In this document: piece by piece, positions 23,716-33,784 of the stretch
How the letters are laid out: every line of letters starts with the position of its first letter
Position numbering within the stretch: position 1 is the first letter of the stretch
Assembly: GCA_022376515.1 (NCBI GenBank)
Contig: WTXI01000185.1
Span: forward strand, 1-64,000
Origin: Lactifluus volemus
Lineage: Eukaryota > Basidiomycota > Agaricomycetes > Russulales > Russulaceae
Reading direction: 5' to 3'
Length of the DNA: 64,000 bases
Position numbers and translations under genes: made by a program
Notes under the pieces: generated by a model
Database searches by the model: none
What the model was told of the DNA's origin: nothing
Seen by the model: only the letters and a program-made list of their open reading frames with translations

Positions 23716-26256
23716 ATGTCCCAGCCCGCTCAAGAAGTGATCAACATGGAGGATAGATTAAGGGAGAGGATGGACACAAGTATGTTAAATCCGACCAATT
23801 TCTCCCCATTAAATTCATCTTCCTCACCAGGTGCAGGCGGCATCCCTCAGTCAGCACAAAACCAAACGTCCCAAGGAGGCTCCAACTTCTCTGATGGATC
23901 AGGACCCATATTCAATATGTACGTCAAGATGGCGGAGGAAGAAGACAATACGATGGCGGAACGTTGGAAAACGGACGCTGATGGGATCCTCATATTCGTG
24001 TGTTTTCATACCAAATTTCATACTTTTTTTCAGCACCGAAACTGGACATTATAGACTGGTTTGTTCTCTGCTGCTGTAGCCGCATTGGCCGCGGTGTCGG
24101 TCCAAGACCTCAGACCGAATTCGCAGGATACCGTTGTATTTTATCTCGGGAACATCTATCAGCTCCTCGCGGACCCCAATATAACTCGTACATCTATCCT
24201 TGCCACTCCACTTCAACCTCCCCCCTTCTCTCCTCCGAGATACGCAATCTGGGTGAACTCCCTTTGGTTCTTGAGCTTGGTGATCAGCCTTACATGTGCA
24301 CTCTTGGCGACCTTATTACAGCGGTGGGCGCGACGATACGTTACAGTCACTCAACCACCACGATATAGCCCACACAAGCGAGCCCGTATCCGTGCATTTT
24401 TTGCGGATGGGGTCAATAAACTACACATTCCCTGGGCTGTTGAAGTCCTACCCACGTTGTTACACACTTCGTTGTTCCTTTTTTTTTCCGGCCTTCTCGT
24501 TTACTTGTTCAACATCAACCACACTGTCTTCAGTTTGGTGGTTTGGTGGGTGGGCCTTTCAGGAGGAGTCTATGGATGTATCACGTTGCTGCCAATCTTC
24601 CGTCTCGACAGCCCCTACTATGCGCCTTTATCATCGTCAGTCTGGGCCATTTATACTGGAGTCCCATACGGTGTCTTCCGTATTCTCGAGTCCATCACCC
24701 TTTCTTACCCTGACCACTTTTCTGCTCTAACCTGGGTGCGATTCAATGAACTTATGGAAACTTATCGTGAACGGTTCTTCGGGGGTATGGTGAAGACAGC
24801 TCAAGAAACTGCTTCAAGAATGTCGGAAGAAATCGACGGCCGAACGCTGGGGTGGACATTCGACGCCCTGGACGAAGACCATGAACTGGAACAGTTCTTC
24901 GAGGGCATGCCTGGCTTCTGTAGCTCAAAAGTGGTCATCGAACCCAGACGGGCCATCGCAGGACAGGGTGAATGGAGATTCGCAGATGCTTTGGGTGGAT
25001 TATTGAGCCGTACTTGGTCATCAGGACTTCTCGCTGAGACAGTCAAAGAAAGGAGAACTATGAGCTGCATGCGAGCCGCCGATACACTGGACCTTCCATT
25101 TCCGAATATCCCATTCATTTACGAGGTTTTCAATCAGGAAACGAATGGGGCATTCTTGTGGTCCGTTCAATTCGGACACTCACTAAAAAGCCGGTGCCAT
25201 AGCAGCCATGGCGAAAGTGCTCTATATGCACGTTGCATAGTTTCTGGCATCATTGCAACTGTACCGGAACAGGACTACCGTTGGAAGGCTCTCGCTATGG
25301 ACCAATTAGGCATACCGGAAGGTGTACTTGGGGATTACCTCGCACATGGCGATAGCCTGTTACTTGCTAACTTGACCCAAATCACTCGCCAATACTTTCG
25401 CTTCTATCATCCCCCTACGTCGGTCGAGATTCCTTTACTGGGCTTCGTTCTAGGAAAGATTTCCAAATTCGAGATGCGAAATACTCTCCCTGAGCTGCAG
25501 CATGACTTCTGTGCCCTGTGGAACGAAATCGTTCTAGAAGCGAGCAAGGATTCTGAAAGTCACGATTCTACGAATCGTCAGATTCCTTTTTGGGTTCTCA
25601 GACCCATTCGCCATGTTTACATCGCTTTACACCAAGGCACCAATGCTACCCCGGTCGCCTTTGATGCACCCACCGATGATTTTGACCCCATCCTGGAACG
25701 GCTATCCTCGTACCCTTCGTGCAACATCCCGAGTCATCACTCTGCAAGCGAGACCACTCATCCTTCTTCCCACCCCTCTCCAGATCTCGCCCACACCCCA
25801 ACTATCCCGCTCACGGTTCACTCAATCACTGTCGCCCCTCAACACAGCACGGATATCGGCTCTGTCCCTCCTTCCCCCACACCTGGAATTTCGTTGTCAC
25901 CTCTCCCGTATACGATTCCGAGCTCCGCGCTTCCTCTAGCACTGCAGTCGACGTTAGCCTCTACCACATCCCGGATTGACCAAGTGACTCCTGGTCCTGG
26001 ACTTCTTCCTTCAATATCGGTTACAGGTGTTTCGTCTGCGCCTCAGGAGGTTACTACCTTCATTCCACAACCAAACATCGCACCAAGTGACGCAACATTC
26101 AATACCCATATCCTCTCTGATATTGTGGAGGCGTCACAAGACCTTCACCAGCTAGCTATGTCCGTCCAAAATACCTCCCCAGACCCGGATTCGGAGCCTT
26201 TGCGTCACTCCGTCGATACAGCACCGTCCTATCGCGACATTGATCGTCCATGCTAG
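23716..26256 (+). CDS. DUF6535 multi-pass membrane protein (copy C)
   Basis: Exons 23716-23779, 23831-23997 and 24055-26256 give 810 aa. Introns of 51 (GTATGT...CCAG) and 57 nt (GTGTGT...TATAG) sit where they do in copies A and D. Start MSQPAQEVINMEDRL. The DUF6535 core, the hydrophobic helices and the Pro/Ser/Thr tail with SVPPSPTPGISLSPLP are all present. It is closest to copy D, with long stretches of near identity. The first intron is in frame and stop-free, so retention would insert 17 residues. It stands alone, without an upstream zinc-finger gene, and the downstream unit flank continues to about 26580, close to the end of the convergent HNH gene. Function unknown. Confidence 0.86.
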
Positions 26257-26740
26257 AAGTGAAAGTGCTGCGAATGCAAGATACGGGTGAACTTACTAGG
26301 AATGTCATGTCGCTATCAGTATTTGTAAGTTCTTTTATCTTCGAGCAGTGTATCAATGGTTCAACATAACTACAGAAAATGGAGAACACAACTGGAGGCG
26401 TGATTTGGTCGACGTGGTGACAAGTCACCTCTCACCAGTCAATTATCGTCGAGTATCACGATGTTATTTATAATTGTACATATACTTGTTTCCAAGAGGT
26501 ATGTCAGGGTTAGTGAAACCTCAGATGATGAAACGAATACGTGTTGTTATTATAAGCCAGCGCGATTGAAGGCATACTCTCAGGTATTACTAGTTTTCAA
26601 ACCTGTACACCCACGGGCTCGATTTACAACGTCTTTCTCGCCGACTCACCACAATGATCTTCCCACGCGGTTGTTCATGACTATCAAGCCTTTACCCCCA
26701 TCCTGCGGCAGTGCTACATCATCTTCCAGCTCACTAGCAA
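26257..26740. other. 3' flank of the DUF6535 unit
   Basis: No gene. Positions 26257-26580 match the flanks after copies A and D, including CAAGAGGTATGTCA near 26494 and the GATGATGAAACGAATACGTG stretch near 26526; homology is lost after about 26580, before the end of the HNH gene. Confidence 0.55.
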
Positions 26741-27957
26741 TTAAACAGCTATCGTCGATTGTTCTCGAATCTCATCCTCGTCTTCCAGTGAGTCCTTCTC
26801 CTCATACTCCTCAGAGGCAGCTAACATCCATCTGGCAATTGAAGACGTGAAATGATCCTTGAGTAGAGTGCTATGGGGGGGCGGATAACGCGTATTGCCA
26901 TTCGACCACGGCTGCGTTATGGTCAATCCATTGATATACCTGGTTCGAGGATGAAAAGAGGTGACAATATGGGTCTATTGGATCAGTGAGTTGAGCACGT
27001 GAATGAGAAAAGAGCATATAAGGCCCTTACATCTGGATGAATGGAAAATAGGTGCGCTTCAAATTGAATATGGTGCTTAACACAAAGCAATAATCCATTG
27101 TCAATTGAGTTCATACGGCGCGTGTCAGTGTTCTGGCGATTAGTGCTACTCGTGGAAACACCAGCAGCTGAGTACGGGTCAACAACAATCTGTGAATACT
27201 CTCTTCTATCCCACTGAGCAGAATAGTAGTGAGACTACCGCAGACAAGATGGAAGCGACGCACCAAATCATAATACTGCAAAGCAAATATGTGGGCGCCA
27301 ATAAACATCTCGGAATCGACCTCATACAAGTACATCGAATCATAATCCTGGTTTTGCGCCATACACACGACACAACCCTTATCACGAGCAATTAGGCGAG
27401 ATTTGAACCCGGCGCTTTCCTTAGAGTCATCCTAGCAAGACTGGATTAGAAAACGCAAACGGGTCTAAAGTTGAGTTGACATACACGGCGACATCGCCCG
27501 CCTTCAGGACTATCCGTGGTGGAAAGTTTACGTTTCTTGCCAGAAGGCGTGCCTCTAAGCAAAGCAGCTTCTTTTCTGAACGTCAGCATAGTAGAGCAGC
27601 GATACTTCTGGGCCTCCCAACTAGATGCAAGGAAAGTTCAATAGTGGAACATAGTACAGCAATATACCAACCATACCAACAATATATTCTCCAGGGCGAA
27701 TGGTTCCCTCAACGTCAACAACCTGACGATCCTGCAACGTTTGAAGATGGAAGTCGTCTGGCACAATGATTGCCTTCAGCAGGTCTAAAAACTCCTTGAC
27801 GGATCGTGTTTCTTGCAGAGAAGTACCAACTAATCCACCAGCGTGAACAAGATCAAGCATAGAAAAGAAACTGGACATACAGATGAGAGCTACAGATTTA
27901 GGCTCAAGGTATACGATTATGTCGTACGGGAGTGTCAACTTGGGCGCAGGCACGGGA

Positions 27958-27962
27958 GTAAG
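27958..27962 (+). repeat. Left target-site duplication (GTAAG)
   Basis: GTAAG adjoins the 5' LTR and is repeated exactly after the 3' LTR. One neighbouring base is shared by flank and LTR, so AGTAA is an equally good reading. It lies in codons 3-4 of the HNH gene. Confidence 0.8.
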
Positions 27963-28104
27963 TATTGCGGATGCTTCCGAGATTACGTCACTTAGGCACT
28001 AGTTTAGTATAAGTAGTCGGGGTCATGATCACAAACGAAATCTTATCTTTTTTCCCCCTTAATATCACACCGTTACAATCTCGGGTCACGTCCATAGCCT
28101 TATA
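27963..28104 (+). repeat. 5' LTR of the Copia element
   Basis: 142 bp, beginning TATTGCGG and ending CCTTATA. Ends are short inverted TAT/ATA rather than the usual TG/CA. A TATA-like TATAAG lies at 28008. Identical to the 3' LTR as far as I can read. Confidence 0.88.
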
Positions 28105-28116
28105 GGTTATGGGCCC
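28105..28116 (+). other. Copia primer-binding site (half-tRNA type)
   Basis: GGTTATGGGCCC starts directly after the 5' LTR. It is complementary to the anticodon-arm region of initiator tRNA-Met, not to its 3' end. That is the half-tRNA priming mode known for Drosophila copia. Confidence 0.75.
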
Positions 28117-28220
28117 TGACGCCTACCGCTAATCCTTTCTCTGCTGCTCTGTATACCCTTCCATAATCATCCACTTCTTCACGCTAACTTATTCAACTGG
28201 CATACACGTGCATATACGCT

Positions 28221-28277
28221 CGCATACATTGACCTCACTCGCATACATTGACCTCACTCGCATACATTTACCTCATA
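28221..28277 (+). repeat. Three 19-bp tandem repeats in the Copia leader
   Basis: Three consecutive copies of CGCATACATTGACCTCACT, the third with three changes, in the untranslated leader 38 bp before the gag ATG. Confidence 0.75.
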
Positions 28278-28314
28278 CCTTTTCTTCACCACATAAAAAG
28301 TTTTTTCTTTTACC

Positions 28315-31300
28315 ATGTCTACGGGACCTACCAACCCTCTCACTCCTTCGTCCACTTCCGGTCCTTCAGCCTCTGGAGCAACGACCTCTGCTTCTGGAGG
28401 AATGACTCCCGCATCCACCACTACTCCCTCTGGGGCTGTCCCCGCATCAACGTCTATAGTCGCGGGTACTTCCCCCGGTACCACCACTACTACTGTATCA
28501 ACAACAGCACTTGCCATCTCCACGCTCGTCATGCCATCATTTTCTGCCAACGATATCCCCCTCACCGAACGCTACATCTCCGATAGCACTTGGCCATCGA
28601 CCCTTGTTCTAGACCTCCGATCCTCAAACTGGGCCGAATGGAGTCATCGACTTGAGGTTCTTGCCAGTCGGACAGGTCTCGACCCCTGGCTGAAGGGAAC
28701 GCTCTCACCACCTGACCCCAATTTGAAGATGGCGAACAGTTGGGTCTGGTGGACCAACAACAACTCGCTTCGCGGGTTCATCATCCAACACATTTCCACC
28801 TATGACTTTGACATTATTTCACCCCTTGCGCTTGCCAGTGAGATTTACAACGTCCTCCGTACCCGTCATGAAAAACTCGGCTTGCATGCCCACGTCATCT
28901 TCAACAAGAAACTCTCCGAAACTCACTTCCGAAGAAACGTCCCGCTCACTCAAACACTTACAGTCATCAAAGCCCTGCACCAGTCCATCGTCAATCTCGG
29001 ACCCTACGACGCTGACCGTATGTTATGTACTTATATCCTTTACTCTTTAGGCCTAGAGTTCCGTGAACTCCAATCTACGATACGAGCAATGACACTCGAT
29101 CCCAACTGCACTTCCGCCACGATCATACAACGACTCGAGTCCGAAGAAGAACTCAACCAACGTCGTGGTGACCAGGGACTGGAGGCGTATCCCGACGCCT
29201 CGTCCAACGCCCTCGTCGCCCGCTCTGGTTCCAGCTCCCAACCACAAAATGCGCGCGACCGTCCACCGAGACCCACCTGCGCCAACTGCAGGCGTGTCGG
29301 CCATACGATCGACTTCTGCATCCAACCTGGAGGCAAAATGGCGGGCCGTACTATCGAAGAAGCTTGGGCTGCTCAAACGGCCGCGCGACCTCGCACACAA
29401 CGTACGACTCAAACGCAATCTGCCAATATCGCCACTTCCGTCGCAACCACTCCTACGTCTTCCACGCCTTCTACAGTCACCGTAAATGGTGTCACTTATT
29501 CGATTGCACCTGTTACTTCTGCGGCCGCGGCTTCGACCGCGACTCCCTCAACCACGTCCGCTCGGATCGAGGAAGTTCCTATCGATTCCGGCGACAATTG
29601 GGAAGCACTTGCCGCACTGGCTGACGATGATGATGATGATGCTCTCTTTGTTCGGCCTGATGGGCCTTCCGCGAGCTCTGCTTTCGCTGCCTCTGACGCT
29701 ACCGGCGTTACGCACCCCTTCCTTCTTGACACTGGCGCCACATGCCACATTTCTCCGGTACGGGCTGACTTTTCTTCCTTCACCCACATTCCTCCTCGTC
29801 CCATCAAAGGGCTTGGCGGCGCCTCAGTTTATGCTGTTGGCATGGGTACCATTCGTATTCCAATTATGCCTGGACGTTTCCTTGTCCTCCGGGATGCCTT
29901 ATTCATCCCTTCCAGTCGTGTTCGTCTTATCTCCGTACTGACGCTCTGTCGTCATCACAGCCTCACATGCCATTTTAATTCTGATTCGTGCTGGCTCACA
30001 GATGCGTGGGGTTCCACCGTTGCACGTGGATCAGTCATTGCCCCCCGTCTTCTTTATTCACTTTCTGTTATGTTACAACCCCACTTTTCTTCTTCAGAAC
30101 CATCCGCCTTTGCTTCTGTTACTGCAGCTGTTCCTGATATTGAGACCTGGCACCGTCGCCTCGGTCACTGTAACCTTCGCACCCTCATTGATATGGCGCG
30201 CGCTGGGGTGGTGAGCGGGATGCGCATCGACCTCTCGACCTTGCCCCCCAGGTGCAATGCATGCATTCTCGGCAAACAAACAAAGACGCCTGTTCCCAAA
30301 CTTCGGGAAGGCAGTCGGTCTACGACACGTCTAGAAAAAGTTTACGTTGACCTCAGCGGTCCATACTCTGTTCCTTCTCGTTCTGGTCATAAATATTGCA
30401 TGAACATTGTTGATGATTTTTCTTCTTTTGTCTGGTGTATTCCTCTTGCCGCCAAAGGCGATGCAATCAATGCGCTTCAGATTTGGCACCGTTCCGTAGA
30501 GAAACAATCCGGCGCCCGTTTGAAAGTCTTCCTGACTGACAACGGGGAACTCATTTCTAATGCGTGCCGTGCCTGGTGCGATGCTCACGGCATTGTTCAC
30601 CAACGCACCGGCCCGTACACATCTATCCAAAATGGGCGTGTTGAACGCATGCACCGCACTATCTTACATAAAGCGCGCACCATGCGAATCGCATGTGATG
30701 CTCCGCTCGACTTATGGAATGAATTCTGCCTCACTGCCGCTTACCTTACGAACCGCACCGCGTCGGTGACACTCGGGGGACGTACTCCCCATGAACTTTG
30801 GTTCAAAGAACGACCCTCCCTTGCACATCTTCGAGAGATCGGCTGTTCGGCCTATTCTCTCCTCCACAATCATCCCAAAGTTTATGCTCGCTCATTCTCG
30901 ACAATTTTAATCGGTTACGCCCTCAACTCCCGTGCTTATCGCCTTTGGGATCGCGAGCGCGACCGTGTTTTCGATTCATTCCACGTTGTCTTCGTGGAGC
31001 ACCTTGACTCCCAACCACGCGTTTTTCGCCCCGGAGAAGTCGTCCCTGCTCTACCACACGACCCGCGATTCTCCTCCCCTCAAACGCCGTTATACCCCCC
31101 TCTATCAGACATTTCTCAATACGCCCCTGCGGGTCCACATTTACCTCCGTATCCTCCCGTCCAACCAACTTTTCCAGTTCACCCCCAGAATTTCCCTCTA
31201 TATCATCCACCACCTGTCTCTGCTTATACTTACAATCAATACCCTGTTCCTCCTCTACCAAACGTTTCCGTCCCGCCTATAAATAATGTACCTGTTCCCA

Positions 31301-33507
31301 ATACTCTGACAAACCATCCTACCTTACCGTCGAACGTCTTGCCTCCTCCAATAACTCGTAGTTCTGCCTCGTCGTCCTCTAATCCTCCCGCTACTGTACT
31401 TTCTCCTACACATCAAAACATACCATCTTTCTCACAAACAATACCGTCACCTCCTCAAGCACCGTCCACACCACCTCAAGCCTCATTTTCACCCCCTCAA
31501 GCTCAAGCTTCACTTTCACCCCCTCAAGCGCAAGATCCGCTTTCACCACCTCAAATTCAAGAAACATTTTCACCCCCTCAAGGTTCATCTTCGACCCCTC
31601 AAACTGTGTCTGATAATGTTACTATACCGTTTTCGTTACCTACTGCTTCTGTTTCTTCGCATGATCCTTTACCTACTGATTTACCTACCGCTTCTACTGC
31701 TCCTCGTCGCTCCTCCCGCATCGCCGCCCGTTTGCGCTCGCATGCTCCCGCTCTAATTGCCGAGTTCGCACCTTTCCGAGACTCCCACGTCCTCATCCCT
31801 GTCGTCACGATCACCGAAACCACGTCTCCCTCCGTCGACCTTGTACTTGCTGCCCTTGCCTCCGGTTCCGCCACCCCCGTCCTCTCCGACAATGACGATC
31901 CTTCCTGGGCTGAGGCGCTTGCTTCACCGGAACGAGAGTATTGGATCGCGGGTGGGCGCGAAGAACTCAAGTCGCTGGAAGACCTCAATGTCTTCGTCCT
32001 TGTACCCCGTTCCGCTGTCCCACATGGCCAGCGTGTGCTGAAGGGGAAGCTCGTCTGCAAACGTAAACGCGACGACACTGGGAACATTACCCGCTACAAG
32101 GTTCGCTATGTGGCCAAAGGATATGCCCAACAGCACGGTATCGACTACGACAAGGTCTCGGCGCCGACAGCTCGTCTCGAATCCTTCCGGATTCTTCTTC
32201 ACATTGCTGCCTCCCTCGACTGGGATGTGCAGCAGTTCGATGTGAAGACTGCATTCCTACATGGCATCCTCCCTGACTCGGAGACCATGTACCTCGAACA
32301 GCCCCCCGGCTTCGAGGTGGAAGGCAAAGAAGACTTCGTGATGCGTCTTATGAAAAGTATATATGGGATGAAGCAGGCCAGTCGCGTTTGGAATGCCACA
32401 TTCAACTCTGCCATCGAAGGATGGGGCTTCACACGTCTCGCGTGTGAATGGTGCGTCTATAGGCGTTCCTCTGCCTCCGGAACGGTTCTCTTCGCGGTGC
32501 ACGTCGATGACATTATTTCGATCGCGTCCTCGCCCAAGGAAAACAGCCGTTTCCTCTCCCTCCTCCGTACCAAATGGGAAATTTCAGCCCTCGGGCCTGC
32601 GAAATTCGCCCTCGGCATCTCCATCACGCGGCATCGTCCCAGCCGTACCGTAGCACTAACACAAACTTCCATGATCGACCGCATCATCGAGAAGTTCGGA
32701 CAATGCGATGCTCACCCTGCAGACACACCAATGGCCGCTGGAGTCGTCTTGGAACGGCCTGACACGTCGATTCCCATTCCGTCTTCAGTCGCAGATTGGA
32801 TGTCCCGCACCCCGTACCGAGAACTTATCGGTTCACTTATGTACATCGCCATCGGAACGTGTCCCGATATCGCCTATGCAGTCAGCCGTTTATCCACGTT
32901 TCTGGACTGTTACCATCCGGAGCACTGGGGGGCAGCCGTGAGAGTGCTTCGCTACCTGAAAGGTACTCGCTCTCTATCACTAGTACTCGGCGGCAACACT
33001 CCCTTACGCCTTTCTGGATTCTCGGACTCCGACTATGCCAGTTGCACTACTAGCAGTCGATCTATTTCTGGTTACTGCTACAATCTTGGCACCGGCGCTG
33101 TGTCCTGGAGCTCGCGCAAACAACGTACTGTAGCCGATTCATTGTGCTACGCCGAATACATCGCACTCCATGACGCTTCGCATGAAGCGATCTTTTTGAG
33201 GCAACTACTTCAAGGTCTTGGTCATGCAGCATCCAACCCTACCCCTATCCACTGCGACAACCATGCCGCGTCCATCATTGCCGAGGACCATGTCTGGCAC
33301 TCGCGCATTAAACATATTCGCGTCAAATACCACCACGTGCGCGATTTGGTTGCCAGCAAGGATATCACTGTCATTCGTGTCCGCTCCAGTGAAAACACAG
33401 CCGACATCATGACGAAACCATTGACCAAGACTGATTTCTGTCGCCTTAGAGGATCGTTGGGATTACGCGTTGTTGGCGCTGGCAGTGAGGAGGAGCACCC
33501 TACCTAG
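28315..33507 (+). CDS. Copia gag-pol polyprotein, 1,730 aa
   Basis: Single frame from the ATG at 28315. A Ser/Thr-rich N-terminus precedes the gag region (about residues 85-300) and a zinc knuckle CANCRRVGHTIDFC (about 320). The protease has LLDTGATCHISP (Asp near 472). A GAG-pre-integrase segment with WHRRLGHC and CNACILGKQ is followed by the integrase core, with YVDLSGP, TDNGE (Asp near 742) and NGRVERM (Glu near 777). The last two catalytic residues are 34 apart rather than the usual 35. A Pro-rich spacer (about 900-1120) precedes the reverse transcriptase (YVAKGYAQQHGIDY, QFDVKTAFLHG, HVDD near 1396). RNase H follows, with GFSDSDYASC and ADSLCYAEYIAL, ending near ENTADIMTKPL. It should be cleaved by its own protease to make virus-like particles and cDNA. 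No frameshift or stop. Confidence 0.93.
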   Translation: MSTGPTNPLTPSSTSGPSASGATTSASGGMTPASTTTPSGAVPASTSIVAGTSPGTTTTTVSTTALAISTLVMPSFSANDIPLTERYISDSTWPSTLVLDLRSSNWAEWSHRLEVLASRTGLDPWLKGTLSPPDPNLKMANSWVWWTNNNSLRGFIIQHISTYDFDIISPLALASEIYNVLRTRHEKLGLHAHVIFNKKLSETHFRRNVPLTQTLTVIKALHQSIVNLGPYDADRMLCTYILYSLGLEFRELQSTIRAMTLDPNCTSATIIQRLESEEELNQRRGDQGLEAYPDASSNALVARSGSSSQPQNARDRPPRPTCANCRRVGHTIDFCIQPGGKMAGRTIEEAWAAQTAARPRTQRTTQTQSANIATSVATTPTSSTPSTVTVNGVTYSIAPVTSAAAASTATPSTTSARIEEVPIDSGDNWEALAALADDDDDDALFVRPDGPSASSAFAASDATGVTHPFLLDTGATCHISPVRADFSSFTHIPPRPIKGLGGASVYAVGMGTIRIPIMPGRFLVLRDALFIPSSRVRLISVLTLCRHHSLTCHFNSDSCWLTDAWGSTVARGSVIAPRLLYSLSVMLQPHFSSSEPSAFASVTAAVPDIETWHRRLGHCNLRTLIDMARAGVVSGMRIDLSTLPPRCNACILGKQTKTPVPKLREGSRSTTRLEKVYVDLSGPYSVPSRSGHKYCMNIVDDFSSFVWCIPLAAKGDAINALQIWHRSVEKQSGARLKVFLTDNGELISNACRAWCDAHGIVHQRTGPYTSIQNGRVERMHRTILHKARTMRIACDAPLDLWNEFCLTAAYLTNRTASVTLGGRTPHELWFKERPSLAHLREIGCSAYSLLHNHPKVYARSFSTILIGYALNSRAYRLWDRERDRVFDSFHVVFVEHLDSQPRVFRPGEVVPALPHDPRFSSPQTPLYPPLSDISQYAPAGPHLPPYPPVQPTFPVHPQNFPLYHPPPVSAYTYNQYPVPPLPNVSVPPINNVPVPNTLTNHPTLPSNVLPPPITRSSASSSSNPPATVLSPTHQNIPSFSQTIPSPPQAPSTPPQASFSPPQAQASLSPPQAQDPLSPPQIQETFSPPQGSSSTPQTVSDNVTIPFSLPTASVSSHDPLPTDLPTASTAPRRSSRIAARLRSHAPALIAEFAPFRDSHVLIPVVTITETTSPSVDLVLAALASGSATPVLSDNDDPSWAEALASPEREYWIAGGREELKSLEDLNVFVLVPRSAVPHGQRVLKGKLVCKRKRDDTGNITRYKVRYVAKGYAQQHGIDYDKVSAPTARLESFRILLHIAASLDWDVQQFDVKTAFLHGILPDSETMYLEQPPGFEVEGKEDFVMRLMKSIYGMKQASRVWNATFNSAIEGWGFTRLACEWCVYRRSSASGTVLFAVHVDDIISIASSPKENSRFLSLLRTKWEISALGPAKFALGISITRHRPSRTVALTQTSMIDRIIEKFGQCDAHPADTPMAAGVVLERPDTSIPIPSSVADWMSRTPYRELIGSLMYIAIGTCPDIAYAVSRLSTFLDCYHPEHWGAAVRVLRYLKGTRSLSLVLGGNTPLRLSGFSDSDYASCTTSSRSISGYCYNLGTGAVSWSSRKQRTVADSLCYAEYIALHDASHEAIFLRQLLQGLGHAASNPTPIHCDNHAASIIAEDHVWHSRIKHIRVKYHHVRDLVASKDITVIRVRSSENTADIMTKPLTKTDFCRLRGSLGLRVVGAGSEEEHPT

Positions 33508-33631
33508 GGACATTTCTTTTTCTTCACTTTCTATTTCTCCTTTTTTCTTTCCTTATTTCTTTGTGCCATTGACTTACCCTCACTATGGGTCCACATTATA
33601 CTTAGAGTAGGCCATGCGTGGCGAGGAGGAG

Positions 33632-33773
33632 TATTGCGGATGCTTCCGAGATTACGTCACTTAGGCACTAGTTTAGTATAAGTAGTCGGGGTCATGATCA
33701 CAAACGAAATCTTATCTTTTTTCCCCCTTAATATCACACCGTTACAATCTCGGGTCACGTCCATAGCCTTATA
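33632..33773 (+). repeat. 3' LTR of the Copia element
   Basis: 142 bp, TATTGCGG...CCTTATA, indistinguishable by eye from the 5' LTR; preceded by the purine tract and followed by GTAAG. Confidence 0.88.
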
Positions 33774-33778
33774 GTAAG
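33774..33778 (+). repeat. Right target-site duplication (GTAAG)
   Basis: Exact match to 27958-27962. The next six bases on the minus strand are the first two codons of the HNH gene, ATG GAG. Confidence 0.8.
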
Positions 33779-33784
33779 CTCCAT

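Larger units (their letters stand above)
27963..33773 (+). mobile_element. Complete Ty1/Copia LTR retrotransposon
   Basis: A 5,811-bp element: 142-bp LTRs, primer-binding site, a 198-nt leader, one uninterrupted gag-pol frame, a purine-rich tract (GCGAGGAGGAG) at 33621-33631 just before the 3' LTR, and a 5-bp target duplication. I find no difference between the LTRs by eye. Identical LTRs, an open frame and a perfect duplication indicate a very recent insertion, probably competent for movement (inference). Domain order protease-integrase-RT-RNase H places it in Copia. No solo LTR or second copy is in the window. Confidence 0.93.
26741..33784 (-). pseudogene. HNH-nuclease-type gene split by a Copia insertion
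   Basis: The ATG is at 33784, right of the Copia element. Two more codons follow before the target-site duplication, and the frame resumes at 27962 on the left. Exon 1 then runs to about 27681, exon 2 27613-27485, exon 3 27431-27264, exon 4 27213-27031 and exon 5 26974-26741. Introns are 67, 53, 50 and 56 nt and all phases agree, giving about 333 aa without the element. HNH-type motifs: RLIARDKGCVVC, then FIGAHIFALQYYDL, then MNSIDNGLLLCVKHHIQF followed by FSIHPD; fungal proteins of this PF13391-like group share this order. The exon 1 splice (GTTGGT donor) is the least certain. With 5.8 kb inserted after codon 3-4, the gene is almost certainly inactive in this haplotype. Confidence 0.75.

Noticed and set aside
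27385..27435. T-arm-like GGGTTCAAATC on the minus strand suggesting a tRNA gene
   Set aside because: No matching acceptor, D or anticodon arms. The bases are codons for G-F-K-S in exon 3 of the HNH gene, just before RLIARDKGCVVC.
28254..32687. Long open frames on the minus strand inside the Copia element (100-160 codons)
   Set aside because: They are mirrors of the strongly biased gag-pol codons and have no independent motifs.
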